From Cupriavidus numazuensis (GTDB lineage Bacteria; Pseudomonadota; Gammaproteobacteria; Burkholderiales; Burkholderiaceae), in NCBI RefSeq assembly GCF_905397435.1, contig NZ_CAJPVI010000072.1, forward strand, positions 1 to 37,616: a stretch of 37,616 nt of DNA, written 5' to 3'. The notes below the pieces were generated by a model. It saw nothing but the letters and a program-made list of their open reading frames with translations, was not told the DNA's origin and searched no databases. This document shows positions 30,601-37,570 of the stretch, piece by piece. The number at the start of each line of letters is the position of its first letter. Within the stretch, counting starts at the first letter, position 1. The position numbers and the translations under genes are program-made.

Positions 30601-31072
30601 CGGCAGCGAGTTCGTGGTGCGGCTGCCCATGCCGGCCGGCGCCAGCGCCGGCGCTTTGGTGATCCATGCGCCTGCCGCCAACGCGGCGGCCACGGCGGCA
30701 TTGCAGATACTGGTCGTCGATGACGACCAGGACTCGGCCTGGTCGCTGGCGGCGCTGCTGGACACGTGCGGCCACCAGGTCCACACCGCCCACGATGGCT
30801 TCGAGGCGATTGCAACGGCCGAACAATACCGTCCCGACGTGATCCTGATGGATATCGGCCTGCCCACGATCACCGGCCACGAAGCCGCGCGCCGGATCCG
30901 CGCCGAATCGTGGGGCGCGGACATCGTCCTGATTGCCGTGAGCGGATGGGGCCAGGAAGAGGACCGTCGCCGGTCCGACGAAGCGGGCTTCGACGCCCAC
31001 CTGGTCAAGCCCGTCGACCTCGATGCGCTGCTGGGGCTGCTACAGAGGCGCAGGAATTCCGCGGCAGGGTAG
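27614..31072 (+). CDS. Double hybrid sensor histidine kinase / response regulator
   Basis: This 1152-residue protein has two kinase cores and two receivers in series. In order: a PAS-like domain (about 25-170) that opens with DWSATPLGPIESW, a GAF domain (about 185-335), a coiled-coil linker, HisKA with His363 in SNVSHEFRTPLT, an HATPase domain (about 470-590), a receiver with Asp690 in LLTDVMMPGLDG and Lys742 in YLTKPFN, a second HisKA with His793 in ILAHELRGPLAT, a second HATPase domain (about 880-1010), and a final receiver with Asp1080 in LMDIGLPTI and Lys1132 in LVKPVD. There is no signal peptide or membrane helix, so sensing is cytoplasmic. No separate output regulator lies nearby; output probably goes through a protein encoded elsewhere. 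The signal is unknown. Confidence 0.93.
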   Translation: MIDTNLGGPSSGADWASGEMAERIRTFDWSATPLGPIESWSPTLRSMIRIMLANRFPHILWWGPSYIQFYNDAYRPIPGTKHPERALGIAASECWPEIWHVIKPLIDRPFHGGPATWDDDIFLEVNRHGFREESHFTIAYSPVPDDTVASGIGGVLATVHEITEKVIGERRLTVLRDLGARMADARTADDACAIAAEVFAAHDKDVPFVLLYLTDPATHVATLAGATGIEPGKDISPLSVDLRTALPGGWPLREATRDGAVVVTDLRTRFAAVPAGPWDDPPDSAFVTTIPASRLREPAGFMVAGISARLKWDRHYQDFLELAKAQVASGINNARAYEEEKQRAETLAELDRAKTAFFSNVSHEFRTPLTLMLGPVEDLLVRRNNELSAAAKEDLAVVGRNGLRLLRLVNSLLDFSRIEAGRMQATYEPTDLARFTEELASLFRSACERAGLTLTVDCDTLPEPAFVDRAMWEKIVLNLLSNAFKFTQAGRIAVSLRAIGDKAELRVADTGTGIPADELPRIFDRFHRVQGTHGRTHEGAGIGLALTLELIKLHGGTIRADSTPGTGSTFIVEIPLGKAHLPADRIGTHGDADGRSTDPRPFVEEALRWLPHDAPATAAADTSLPERAPEPPPHAAGASRPRILVADDNADMRQYLARLLGQDYEVELATDGQDALARIQARSVELLLTDVMMPGLDGFGLLHTLRAEPKTADLPIIMLSARAGEESLAEGVEAGADDYLTKPFNARELLARVGTHVKMARFRREALEALRRRGQALREADRRKDEFLNILAHELRGPLATISNTAHILGQSRTDTELARDAQKRIERQLRHLVRLVDDLLDTNRITQGKLQLHIERVELQAAIRDAIETCRPLAEELEREVALDVPEESIWLDADPVRLAQVFGNLLSNAYKYTEHGGHVWLSVEPRGGEVLLRVKDDGVGIPAEALPSIFDLFVQVRSSLNRARGGLGIGLALVKRLVDMHGGQVEGFSDGPSRGSEFVVRLPMPAGASAGALVIHAPAANAAATAALQILVVDDDQDSAWSLAALLDTCGHQVHTAHDGFEAIATAEQYRPDVILMDIGLPTITGHEAARRIRAESWGADIVLIAVSGWGQEEDRRRSDEAGFDAHLVKPVDLDALLGLLQRRRNSAAG

Positions 31073-31195
31073 CCGGACAAGCTGCCGCTGTCCCCCGCTT
31101 CTTGCAATCCGAGGCGTCTCGCCGATACTTGGACACGGACTACCCGCATAGCCAGATACCCATCGCAGTGCAGCATTGATCCACCGGAGATCGCC

Positions 31196-32224
31196 ATGGC
31201 CGTGCTAATCCGCAAGCCCATGAGTTGGCCCGCAGTGCGTCCCTATCTGCCGGGCGTGCTCATCAGCGCGGTGGTGACTGTGGCGGCGACGTCTCTCGCC
31301 GATCACTATCATGCCCCCGTGATGCTGTTCGCGCTGCTGCTGGGCATGGCGCTGAACTTCCTGTCGCAGGAAGCCTCGAGCGCGATCGGTATCGAATTCA
31401 GTGCCAAGCAGGTGCTGCGCCTTGGCGTGGCCCTGCTCGGACTGCGCATCACCGGCGCGCAGGTCGTGGCGCTCGGGTGGCAATCCGTAGCCATGATCGT
31501 GCTGGCGGTCGCGCTGACGATCGTGTGCGGCATCCTGCTGGCACGGCTGATGGGCTTCCAGATGTTCTTCGGCCTGCTGACAGGCGGTGCCGTGGCCATT
31601 TGCGGCGCTTCCGCGGCGCTGGCCTTGTCGGCTGCCATGCCGCAGCACCCGATGAAGGAGCGGGCGACGCTGTTCACGGTGATCGGCGTGAGCACGCTGT
31701 CCACGCTGGCGATGGTGCTCTACCCGATGATTGCGAAGTTCCTGGCGCTGACCTCCGTGCAGGCTGGCGCCTTTCTCGGCGGAACGATTCACGACGTGGC
31801 GCAGGTGGTGGGCGCCGGTTACAGCATCTCGCACGAAGCCGGCGACGCGGCCACGCTGATCAAGCTGATGCGCGTCGCCATGCTGTTGCCCGTAATTGCG
31901 CTGGCAGCGTGGCTGTCGCAGCGCCACCAGCGTGCGCAAGGCGAAACCAGCACGGGTCCGCGCCCGCCGCTGCTGCCCTGGTTTGCCGTCGCGTTCGCCG
32001 TGCTGGTGGCGATCAACAGCACCGGCTGGCTGCCTGCGGTGGTTGTGAAGGCCGGTCAGACCGCGTCCCAGTGGTGCCTGGTCATGGCCATGGCCGCGAT
32101 CGGCATGAAGACGCACCTGCGGGACGTCCTCACGGTAGGCTGGAAGCCCATCGCGCTGATGGTGCTGGAGACGGTGTTCCTCGCGGTGCTGTTCTACGGC
32201 ATGCTGGTCTGGTTGCAGCCCTAG
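31196..32224 (+). CDS. YeiH/UPF0324-family membrane protein (putative sulfate/sulfite exporter)
   Basis: This 342-residue protein has about ten hydrophobic segments and the family blocks LRLGVALLGLRIT, GGAVAICGASAALALSAAMP, GAFLGGTIHDVAQVVGAGY and AAIGMKTHLRDV. UPF0324 proteins are annotated as putative sulfate exporters, with little direct evidence. GGAG lies ahead of the ATG at 31196. It is 123 bases after the kinase and convergent with the TetR gene. The TauD-type cluster beyond that TetR gene would be expected to make sulfite if it acts on sulfonates, so a shared role in sulfur handling is possible but not shown. Confidence 0.88.
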   Translation: MAVLIRKPMSWPAVRPYLPGVLISAVVTVAATSLADHYHAPVMLFALLLGMALNFLSQEASSAIGIEFSAKQVLRLGVALLGLRITGAQVVALGWQSVAMIVLAVALTIVCGILLARLMGFQMFFGLLTGGAVAICGASAALALSAAMPQHPMKERATLFTVIGVSTLSTLAMVLYPMIAKFLALTSVQAGAFLGGTIHDVAQVVGAGYSISHEAGDAATLIKLMRVAMLLPVIALAAWLSQRHQRAQGETSTGPRPPLLPWFAVAFAVLVAINSTGWLPAVVVKAGQTASQWCLVMAMAAIGMKTHLRDVLTVGWKPIALMVLETVFLAVLFYGMLVWLQP

Positions 32225-32232
32225 CTTCATCG

Positions 32233-32253
32233 CGGCCAATCGGGATCTGGCCG
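32233..32253. terminator. Weak hairpin between convergent genes
   Basis: CGGCCA at 32233-32238 and TGGCCG at 32248-32253 form a six-pair stem with a nine-base loop in the 36-bp gap between the convergent YeiH-type and TetR genes. No T run follows on either strand, so it is only a possible bidirectional stop signal. Confidence 0.3.
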
Positions 32254-32260
32254 AGCCGGG

Positions 32261-32926
32261 TCAGGCCCTCAGGTACGCGCAGAAGGCCCGGGTCAGTTCT
32301 TCGTCGAATTCCGCGCTCGACAGGCGCAGCGGCCCGGGGTTGTTCAGGATCGCATTGATGATGCTGCCGATGGCGAACTGAAACGCGATGCGGATCCGCC
32401 GTCGCAACGCTTCCGGATCGCCCTTGCCCTGCTCCTCGCCATACAGGGCTACCAGCACGGGTACAGCGCTCTCGACAAAACCCGCGCGACGCTGCTTGAC
32501 CCCCTGCCAGGCTTTCCCGTTGATTTCCATGATCGTCGCGCGCAGCACGCCCTGATGACGGAGCGCGCCGCGCCGCACTTCCGACAGCAGCGCGCGAACC
32601 CCGGCCTGCAGATCGCCATCGGAGGCTTCCACCACGGCCAGGCACGCCGCCATCCGGCCGTCGATATCCTCGGCCATCACTGCCTGCAAGGCCTCGAAGA
32701 AGGCTTGCTTGCTCTTGAATCTCCCGTAGAAGGCGCCCGTTGTGACGTGGGCGGCCGCGCAGATCTCCTGGTTGGTGATGCTGTCGAGCGCGCGCTCGCG
32801 CAGCAATTCGCGGCCGGCCTGAAGCAGCGCTTCGGTGGTACGCCCGGCACGGCCGTAACGGGGCGGGTTGAAGCCTTGCTGGCCGTCCAGCGCGGCAAGT
32901 GGGTCCTGCGGCATAAGTTTCGACAT
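32261..32926 (-). CDS. TetR-family transcriptional regulator (dioxygenase cluster)
   Basis: This 221-residue protein has a TetR helix-turn-helix at about residues 28-75, reading LDSITNQEICAAAHVTTGAF then YGRFKSKQAFFEAL, and a C-terminal ligand domain. The ATG at 32926 is chosen because AGGGA precedes it and conserved sequence follows soon after; a further 30 in-frame codons upstream would overlap the divergent promoter region. It is divergent from the TauD-type gene with 88 bp between them, the classic layout of a local repressor and its target. A 16-bp inverted repeat lies in that gap. Confidence 0.88.
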   Translation of the reverse strand: MSKLMPQDPLAALDGQQGFNPPRYGRAGRTTEALLQAGRELLRERALDSITNQEICAAAHVTTGAFYGRFKSKQAFFEALQAVMAEDIDGRMAACLAVVEASDGDLQAGVRALLSEVRRGALRHQGVLRATIMEINGKAWQGVKQRRAGFVESAVPVLVALYGEEQGKGDPEALRRRIRIAFQFAIGSIINAILNNPGPLRLSSAEFDEELTRAFCAYLRA

Positions 32927-32983
32927 GGTTTTCCCTAGCCACCCAAGGCACTGGTTGCGCCGCGGGGCATCGTCAGCCAAAAA

Positions 32984-32999
32984 TATACTCGCCAATATA
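32984..32999. promoter_or_regulatory. Putative TetR operator between tetR and the TauD-type gene
   Basis: TATACT, CGCC, AATATA form an inverted repeat with one mismatch in six, in an AT-rich patch 15 bp upstream of the TauD-type start and 58 bp upstream of the TetR start. A protein bound here would block the dioxygenase leader. The match is short and the assignment rests on position. Confidence 0.45.
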
Positions 33000-33014
33000 A
33001 ATTGGAGACAAGGC

Positions 33015-33920
33015 ATGAATACGATTCACGCAGCAGACGGGACGATCACGGCCCCGGCCGTGGTTGCCCGCAGCGCCCTGCAGTCCTCTTTCACGCTGAC
33101 GCGCATTTCACCGGCACTGGGTGCCGAAGTCGGCAATATCGATCTCAACGCACCGCTGGACGACGACACCATTACGGCGCTGCGGCGCGCACTGGTCGAG
33201 CACAAGGTGCTGGTATTCCGCGACCAGGACATCACGCCGGCGCAGCACGTAGGGCTGGCGCGGCGCTTCGGTGAACTGGAGGTGCACCCAACCTTCCCGC
33301 ATGACGACGCGTTCCCGGAACTTGTGCTGCTGGGCGGTGACGGGAGCAAGCCGGCGATGGAGAACGGCTATCACAGCGACGTGTCGTGGCGCGAGATCCC
33401 GTCGATGGCGTCGATGCTGCGTTGCGTGCAATGCCCCGAGATCGGCGGCGACACGGTCTGGGTCAATATGGCGCTTGCCTACGAGAAGCTTCCGGAGCAC
33501 CGCAAGCAGCAGATCGAAGGGCTGCTCGCCGTGCACGACATCCTGCCTGCGTTCGGCGACAAGATGACGCCGGAACAGCGCAAGCAGTTCCCGCCCGCCC
33601 TCCATCCGGTTGTACGCACGCACCCCGAAAGCGGCGAGAAAATCCTCTACGTGAACGGCGCCTTCGTCACGCACTTCATGAACTTCCGCTCGCGCAACGC
33701 GGTGCGCGGTGCGTTCGAAGGGCAGTCCGAGAAGCATGACCTGATGGAGTACCTGCTGCGCCAGCCTGCCATCCTCGAATATCAGATGCGCCTGCACTGG
33801 CGGCCCAACACCATCGCGTTCTGGGACAACCGCTCGACCCAGCACTACGCTATCCAGGACTACTTTCCTGCCGTACGCCGCATGATGCGCGCCACGATCA
33901 TCGGCGATCGTCCGTTCTGA
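33015..33920 (+). CDS. TauD/TfdA-family Fe(II)/2-oxoglutarate dioxygenase
   Basis: This 301-residue protein is the usual size for the TauD/TfdA family. The iron-binding triad is His120 and Asp122 in NGYHSDVSW and His277 in RSTQHYAI, and Arg292 in RRMMRATI, 15 residues after the distal His as in TauD, binds 2-oxoglutarate. Members hydroxylate a carbon next to a sulfonate, ether or carboxylate; TauD releases sulfite from taurine and TfdA cleaves phenoxyacetates. GGAGACAAGG precedes the ATG at 33015. It is divergent from a TetR gene and leads a cluster with TctC, TauE-type, amidase and SnoaL-like genes. Which of the family's substrates applies is not visible from sequence. Confidence 0.92.
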   Translation: MNTIHAADGTITAPAVVARSALQSSFTLTRISPALGAEVGNIDLNAPLDDDTITALRRALVEHKVLVFRDQDITPAQHVGLARRFGELEVHPTFPHDDAFPELVLLGGDGSKPAMENGYHSDVSWREIPSMASMLRCVQCPEIGGDTVWVNMALAYEKLPEHRKQQIEGLLAVHDILPAFGDKMTPEQRKQFPPALHPVVRTHPESGEKILYVNGAFVTHFMNFRSRNAVRGAFEGQSEKHDLMEYLLRQPAILEYQMRLHWRPNTIAFWDNRSTQHYAIQDYFPAVRRMMRATIIGDRPF

Positions 33921-33946
33921 GCCAACGCATCGACTGGGAGACTCAA

Positions 33947-34918
33947 ATGAAATGGAAGCTGCTCGTCGGTATTGCCGCAATGGCATTGAGCCTGGTGGCC
34001 AGGGCCGATACGTACCCCAGCAAGCCGATCACGTTCATCGTGCCGGTGCCGCCGGGCGGTGCGACGGACGCCCTGGCACGGACCATGGCCGAGGTGATGA
34101 GCAAGAGCATGGGGCAGCCCATCATCGTCGACAACCGGCCAGGAGCGGGTGGCACGATCGGCACGCAGGCCGTCGCGCGCGCCGCGCCTGACGGCTACAC
34201 CGTGCTCTTTGGGACCTCGGCGCCGATCCTGACCGCGCCGTTCCTGTACGCGAAGCTGCCGTATGACGCCAAGCGCGATCTCAGCTTCATCTCGCAGGTC
34301 TGCACGGGGCAGCTCGTGTTCGCCGTCAATCCGCAGAAGGTACCGGCCAAGACGGTCAAGGAGTTCATCGCGTGGGCGCAGCAGCACAAGGGCGCTGTCA
34401 CGTATGGTTCCTATGGCGTGGGCTCCTCGGCGCACCTGATGGGGTCTTACCTTAGCCAGACCCAGAAGCTCGACATGACGCACGCGCCCTACAAGGGTGA
34501 GTCACTGATGATCCAGGACCTGATCGGCGGGCAGATCGACTGGGCGATCGGCACGGTCGGCGTGATGGCCCCCTACCTGCAGAACGGACGCCTGCGCGCG
34601 CTGGCGGTGATGGGGGACCGGCGACCAGCCGAACTGCCCAACGTACCGACGATGACCGAGGCGGGCTTCCCTGATCCGGAGTACCGACCGGTCGGCGGCG
34701 CTGTACTGCTCGGGCCGGCCAACCTGCCGCCGGCCATCCTGAGCCGGCTTGAACAGGAAGCGCGTGCGGCCGTGCAGACGCCAGAGATGAAGGCGCGCTT
34801 CCAGCTCTACGGCATGTACGCGCAGGGCACGACCTCGGCCGCATTCCGGCGCGACTTCGATGTGATGCTGCCGGTCATGGAACGGCTGATCCGCCAGTCC
34901 GGCGCAAAAGTCGAATGA
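33947..34918 (+). CDS. Bug/TctC-family periplasmic solute-binding protein
   Basis: This 323-residue protein has a Sec signal peptide (MKWKLLVGIAAMALSLVARA, cleavage near residue 20) and the Bug family start of the mature chain, YPSKPITFIVPVPPGGATDAL. Further marks are VDNRPGAGGTIGTQAVARAA and LPYDAKRDLSFISQ. It would bind an organic anion or amide in the periplasm. No TctA or TctB partner is in the window. GGGAG precedes the ATG at 33947, and its stop overlaps the start of the TauE-type gene (ATGA). Its place after the dioxygenase suggests that it binds the substrate of this cluster. Confidence 0.92.
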   Translation: MKWKLLVGIAAMALSLVARADTYPSKPITFIVPVPPGGATDALARTMAEVMSKSMGQPIIVDNRPGAGGTIGTQAVARAAPDGYTVLFGTSAPILTAPFLYAKLPYDAKRDLSFISQVCTGQLVFAVNPQKVPAKTVKEFIAWAQQHKGAVTYGSYGVGSSAHLMGSYLSQTQKLDMTHAPYKGESLMIQDLIGGQIDWAIGTVGVMAPYLQNGRLRALAVMGDRRPAELPNVPTMTEAGFPDPEYRPVGGAVLLGPANLPPAILSRLEQEARAAVQTPEMKARFQLYGMYAQGTTSAAFRRDFDVMLPVMERLIRQSGAKVE

Positions 34919-35637
34919 CGTGGCTGGCTGAGGGGCTGCTCGTCCTGGCCGGCGCGGCCATCGGTGCGACATCGATCGGTGGCGTGCTGGTGGTGCCGGT
35001 GCTGTCCGGCGTCGCCGGTGTGCCGCTGGCCGAGGCGATTGCCGCCTCAAGCCTCGCGTTCGTGCCGGCCGGACTGCTCGGCTGGCGTGCCGCGCGCGTC
35101 CCGGCCGGGCCCCACGGCACGCCGTGGGTACTGCATGCCACGGCGCTATCGGGCGCCGTGTGCGGCGCGCTGCTGGTCCATGTCGTGCCGGCCCACGGCG
35201 CTGACCTGTGGCTCGCTGCCCTGGCAGCATTGTCCGGACTGTATGGCCTGGTCTCGCTGGTGTCGGCGCAGGGCGAGCGCCCCATGCCGGGCACGGCGAT
35301 GCTTGTCGTACTCGGGTTCGCTGTCGGACTCGGTTCCGCACTGTCAGGCACCGGCGGTCCCGTGCTGCTGTTGCCGTTGCTGCTGCTGGGGCGCACGGCG
35401 ACCGCGCCTGCGCTCGCGGCGGCGCTGGCAATCCAGCTTCCGATTGCGCTTGCCGCAAGCGCCGCGCACTGGCTGGGTGGCCATTTGCCTCTGGCCCTGG
35501 GCCTGAAGACAGGCGCCCTGGTGACCGTCGGTGTCCTGGCGGGACGCTCCCTTGCCCGAAGGATGCCGGCGCGGGCCCTGCGTGCCAGTGCATCGCTTTG
35601 CCTGCTCGCCGTGGCAGCGTGGTACGCCGTCCGATGA
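34915..35637 (+). CDS. TauE/SafE-family membrane exporter
   Basis: This 240-residue protein has about seven to eight hydrophobic segments and the paired TauE/SafE repeats GAAIGATSIGGVLVVPVLSG at the N-terminus and GFAVGLGSALSGTGGPVLLL in the middle. In taurine and other sulfonate pathways, TauE-type proteins export sulfite. Its neighbour is a TauD-type dioxygenase, the enzyme class that releases sulfite, so sulfite export is a reasonable guess. It overlaps the TctC stop and the amidase start by four bases each. Confidence 0.87.
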   Translation: MTWLAEGLLVLAGAAIGATSIGGVLVVPVLSGVAGVPLAEAIAASSLAFVPAGLLGWRAARVPAGPHGTPWVLHATALSGAVCGALLVHVVPAHGADLWLAALAALSGLYGLVSLVSAQGERPMPGTAMLVVLGFAVGLGSALSGTGGPVLLLPLLLLGRTATAPALAAALAIQLPIALAASAAHWLGGHLPLALGLKTGALVTVGVLAGRSLARRMPARALRASASLCLLAVAAWYAVR

Positions 35638-37040
35638 ACGACCTGATCATGTCGAATCCCGCAGATCTCTCCGCCACCGCATTGCTGGCGCTTTACGCCC
35701 GGCGCGACCTGTCGCCGGTCGAAACGCTCGACGCCATCCTGCAACGCATCGCCGAACGCGATCCCGCCTGCAATGCCTTCCGGTTCGTCGATGCCGACGG
35801 CGCGCGCGAACAGGCACGTGCGTCGGAGCGGCGCTGGCAGCGCGGGGAACCGTGCGGCCTGCTGGACGGCGTCCCGGTGTCCTTCAAGGACCTGCTTCAC
35901 GTACGCGGATGGCCAACGCGTCTGGGCAGCCTTGCCACCAGCGATACGCCGCAGCCCGACGATTGCCCGGCCGCCGCCCGCCTGCGCGAGCATGGCGCCG
36001 TGCTGCTGGGCAAGACCAATACCTCCGAGTTCGGTACGAAGGGCATCACCGAGAGCGCGCTGGCCGGCACTACGCGCAACCCCTGGAATACGGCGCACAC
36101 GCCGGGCGGCAGCAGCGGCGGCGCCGCGGCCGCCACCGCGCTCGGGCTGGGGCCATTGCATGTCGCCACCGATGGCGGTGGTTCCATCCGCGCGCCATCG
36201 GCAGCCTGTGGCGTTTTTGGATTCAAGCCGGGCAGCGGTCGCGTGCCCTGCTACCCGCCGGCCCATTCCGGCACGCTGTTCCACGTCGGGCCGACGGCGC
36301 GCACCGTCACGGACGCCGCACTGCTACTCACCGTGATCAGCGGCCCCGACAGCCGCGACTGGCACGCATTGCCCTATGAGGATCGCGACTGGCGCACTGG
36401 CCTCGACGATGGCATCGCAGGCCTGCGCGTGGCCTACAGCCGCACCCTTGGCTACCTTCCTGTCGATCCCGAGATCAGCGCGTTGTGCGATGCCGCCGTC
36501 CGGCGTCTGATGGCGCTCGACACCATAGTCGAAGAGGTGGACCCCGGCTTCGGCAACCCGGCCCCGACCTTCCGCGTGTTGTGGGATGCGGGCGTCGCGC
36601 GATTGCTGCGCGACATCGACCCCGAGCGCGTCGCGCTGATGGACCCGGCCCTTCCCGACGCTGCTGCGCGCGGACGCGATGTGGACGCCGTGGCCTATCT
36701 CGACGCGACCGAGCGCCGCCGCGAGCTGGGCGTGGCGATGCGGCGCTTCCACGAGGGGTACGACCTGCTGGTGACACCCACGCTTGCATCCGCGCCGCCG
36801 CGAGTGGGCGAGCCATGGTCGGCGCCGCATTGCCTGCCGTTCAATCTGACAGGCCAGCCGGCCGCCAGCGTGCCGTGCGGTGTCACGCGCGCCGGGCTGC
36901 CGGTCGGCCTGCAAATCGTCGGCGCGAGTCACGCCGACGCCCTGGTGTTGCGCGTTGCGCGCGCCTTCGAAACGATGTGCCCCTGGCCGCTTTGGGCCCC
37001 GCACCCCTCTTCCACGACCCGACAAGGAGATCAAGCATGA
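35634..37040 (+). CDS. Amidase signature family hydrolase
   Basis: This 468-residue protein has the amidase-signature Ser-cisSer-Lys triad: Lys85 in VSFKDLLHV, Ser160 in PGGSSGGAAAA and Ser184 in DGGGSIRAPSAACG, at the spacing seen in GatA. The C-terminal blocks LPFNLTGQPAASVPCG and GLPVGLQIVG are also typical. It hydrolyses a carboxamide, or an amide bond, to acid plus ammonia or amine. It starts with ATG at 35634 overlapping the TauE-type stop; an ATG five codons later is an alternative. Its stop overlaps the next start. With a TauD-type oxygenase in the same operon, an N-acylated amine or sulfonate is one possible substrate. Confidence 0.92.
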   Translation: MNDLIMSNPADLSATALLALYARRDLSPVETLDAILQRIAERDPACNAFRFVDADGAREQARASERRWQRGEPCGLLDGVPVSFKDLLHVRGWPTRLGSLATSDTPQPDDCPAAARLREHGAVLLGKTNTSEFGTKGITESALAGTTRNPWNTAHTPGGSSGGAAAATALGLGPLHVATDGGGSIRAPSAACGVFGFKPGSGRVPCYPPAHSGTLFHVGPTARTVTDAALLLTVISGPDSRDWHALPYEDRDWRTGLDDGIAGLRVAYSRTLGYLPVDPEISALCDAAVRRLMALDTIVEEVDPGFGNPAPTFRVLWDAGVARLLRDIDPERVALMDPALPDAAARGRDVDAVAYLDATERRRELGVAMRRFHEGYDLLVTPTLASAPPRVGEPWSAPHCLPFNLTGQPAASVPCGVTRAGLPVGLQIVGASHADALVLRVARAFETMCPWPLWAPHPSSTTRQGDQA

Positions 37041-37438
37041 CCGATATGGAAATCCGCACATTGATGGCCGCCTTCGGCAGCGCCTTTCGTGCCGGCGACG
37101 CCGATGGCGTTGCCGCATGCCTGGCGGAGGACTTCACGTGGCGTCTGCCCACAGGTACCGGCAACCCGGAAGGCGATGTACTGCATGGCAAAGAAGCCGT
37201 TCGCCGATATTTGCTCGAGCGCTTCGCGCGCGCGGCTGGGAGCCATGGCGACGTCGCGTTTTCGGACAGCCGTATGGAGATCTGCGGCGATGCCGTGCTA
37301 CTGCACTATCGCGTCAAGGGGACGATGGAGGATGGGCGGCCGGTTGACGCAGTGGGGCTGGACTTGTTTCGCGTGGCCGATGGAAAGGTGCGGATGAAGG
37401 ATGCGTATTGGAAGCAGGTGGTGTGGACTGAGGGATAG
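37037..37438 (+). CDS. SnoaL-like / NTF2-fold protein
   Basis: This 133-residue protein has the features of the SnoaL-like NTF2 fold: an N-terminal helix pair MEIRTLMAAFGSAFRAGDAD, then VAACLAEDFTWRLP, a middle HGKEAVRRYLLERF helix, and C-terminal strands VLLHYRVKGTMEDGRPVD with VGLDLFRVADGKV. Such proteins form a pocket used for isomerases, hydrolases and dehydratases or as small-molecule binders. It is the last gene of the TauD-type cluster, its ATG overlapping the amidase stop. The operon position suggests it handles a product of the amidase or dioxygenase. No catalytic residue can be named. Confidence 0.85.
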   Translation: MTDMEIRTLMAAFGSAFRAGDADGVAACLAEDFTWRLPTGTGNPEGDVLHGKEAVRRYLLERFARAAGSHGDVAFSDSRMEICGDAVLLHYRVKGTMEDGRPVDAVGLDLFRVADGKVRMKDAYWKQVVWTEG

Positions 37439-37441
37439 CTT

Positions 37442-37479
37442 TTGGCTGGCGCCGCTGTTTTGCTGGCGTAGCCGGCGGG
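37442..37479. repeat. 38-bp tandem-type repeat, copy 1
   Basis: This 38-bp unit recurs 65 bp further on with four mismatches. It includes GGCGCCGCTGTTT and a GC-rich inverted core around GGCGTAGCCGGCG. It starts four bases after the stop of the SnoaL-like gene and is noncoding by its context. Confidence 0.7.
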
Positions 37480-37506
37480 GCTTCTCGTGGGATTGGGTTG
37501 TCGTGC

Positions 37507-37544
37507 TTGGCAGGCGCCGCTGTTTCGCCGGCGTAGCCGGCGAG
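37507..37544. repeat. 38-bp tandem-type repeat, copy 2
   Basis: Copy 2 matches copy 1 at 34 of 38 positions. In this copy the inverted core CGCCGG, CGTAG, CCGGCG is perfect, forming a short strong hairpin, and it is followed at once by the hairpin at 37548-37570. Confidence 0.7.
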
Positions 37545-37547
37545 TCA

Positions 37548-37570
37548 CTTTTTGTCCGAGCGACAAAAAG
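37548..37570. terminator. Strong hairpin with T-rich arm, likely terminator
   Basis: CTTTTTGTC, loop CGAGC, GACAAAAAG form a perfect nine-pair stem. The T-rich left arm on one strand and A-rich right arm make it usable as a stop signal from either side. It closes the SnoaL-like operon. A related layout, with GGCGAGTCACTTT before an A/T-rich hairpin, is common downstream of genes in Burkholderiales and Xanthomonas-type genomes, from general knowledge. Confidence 0.6.
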
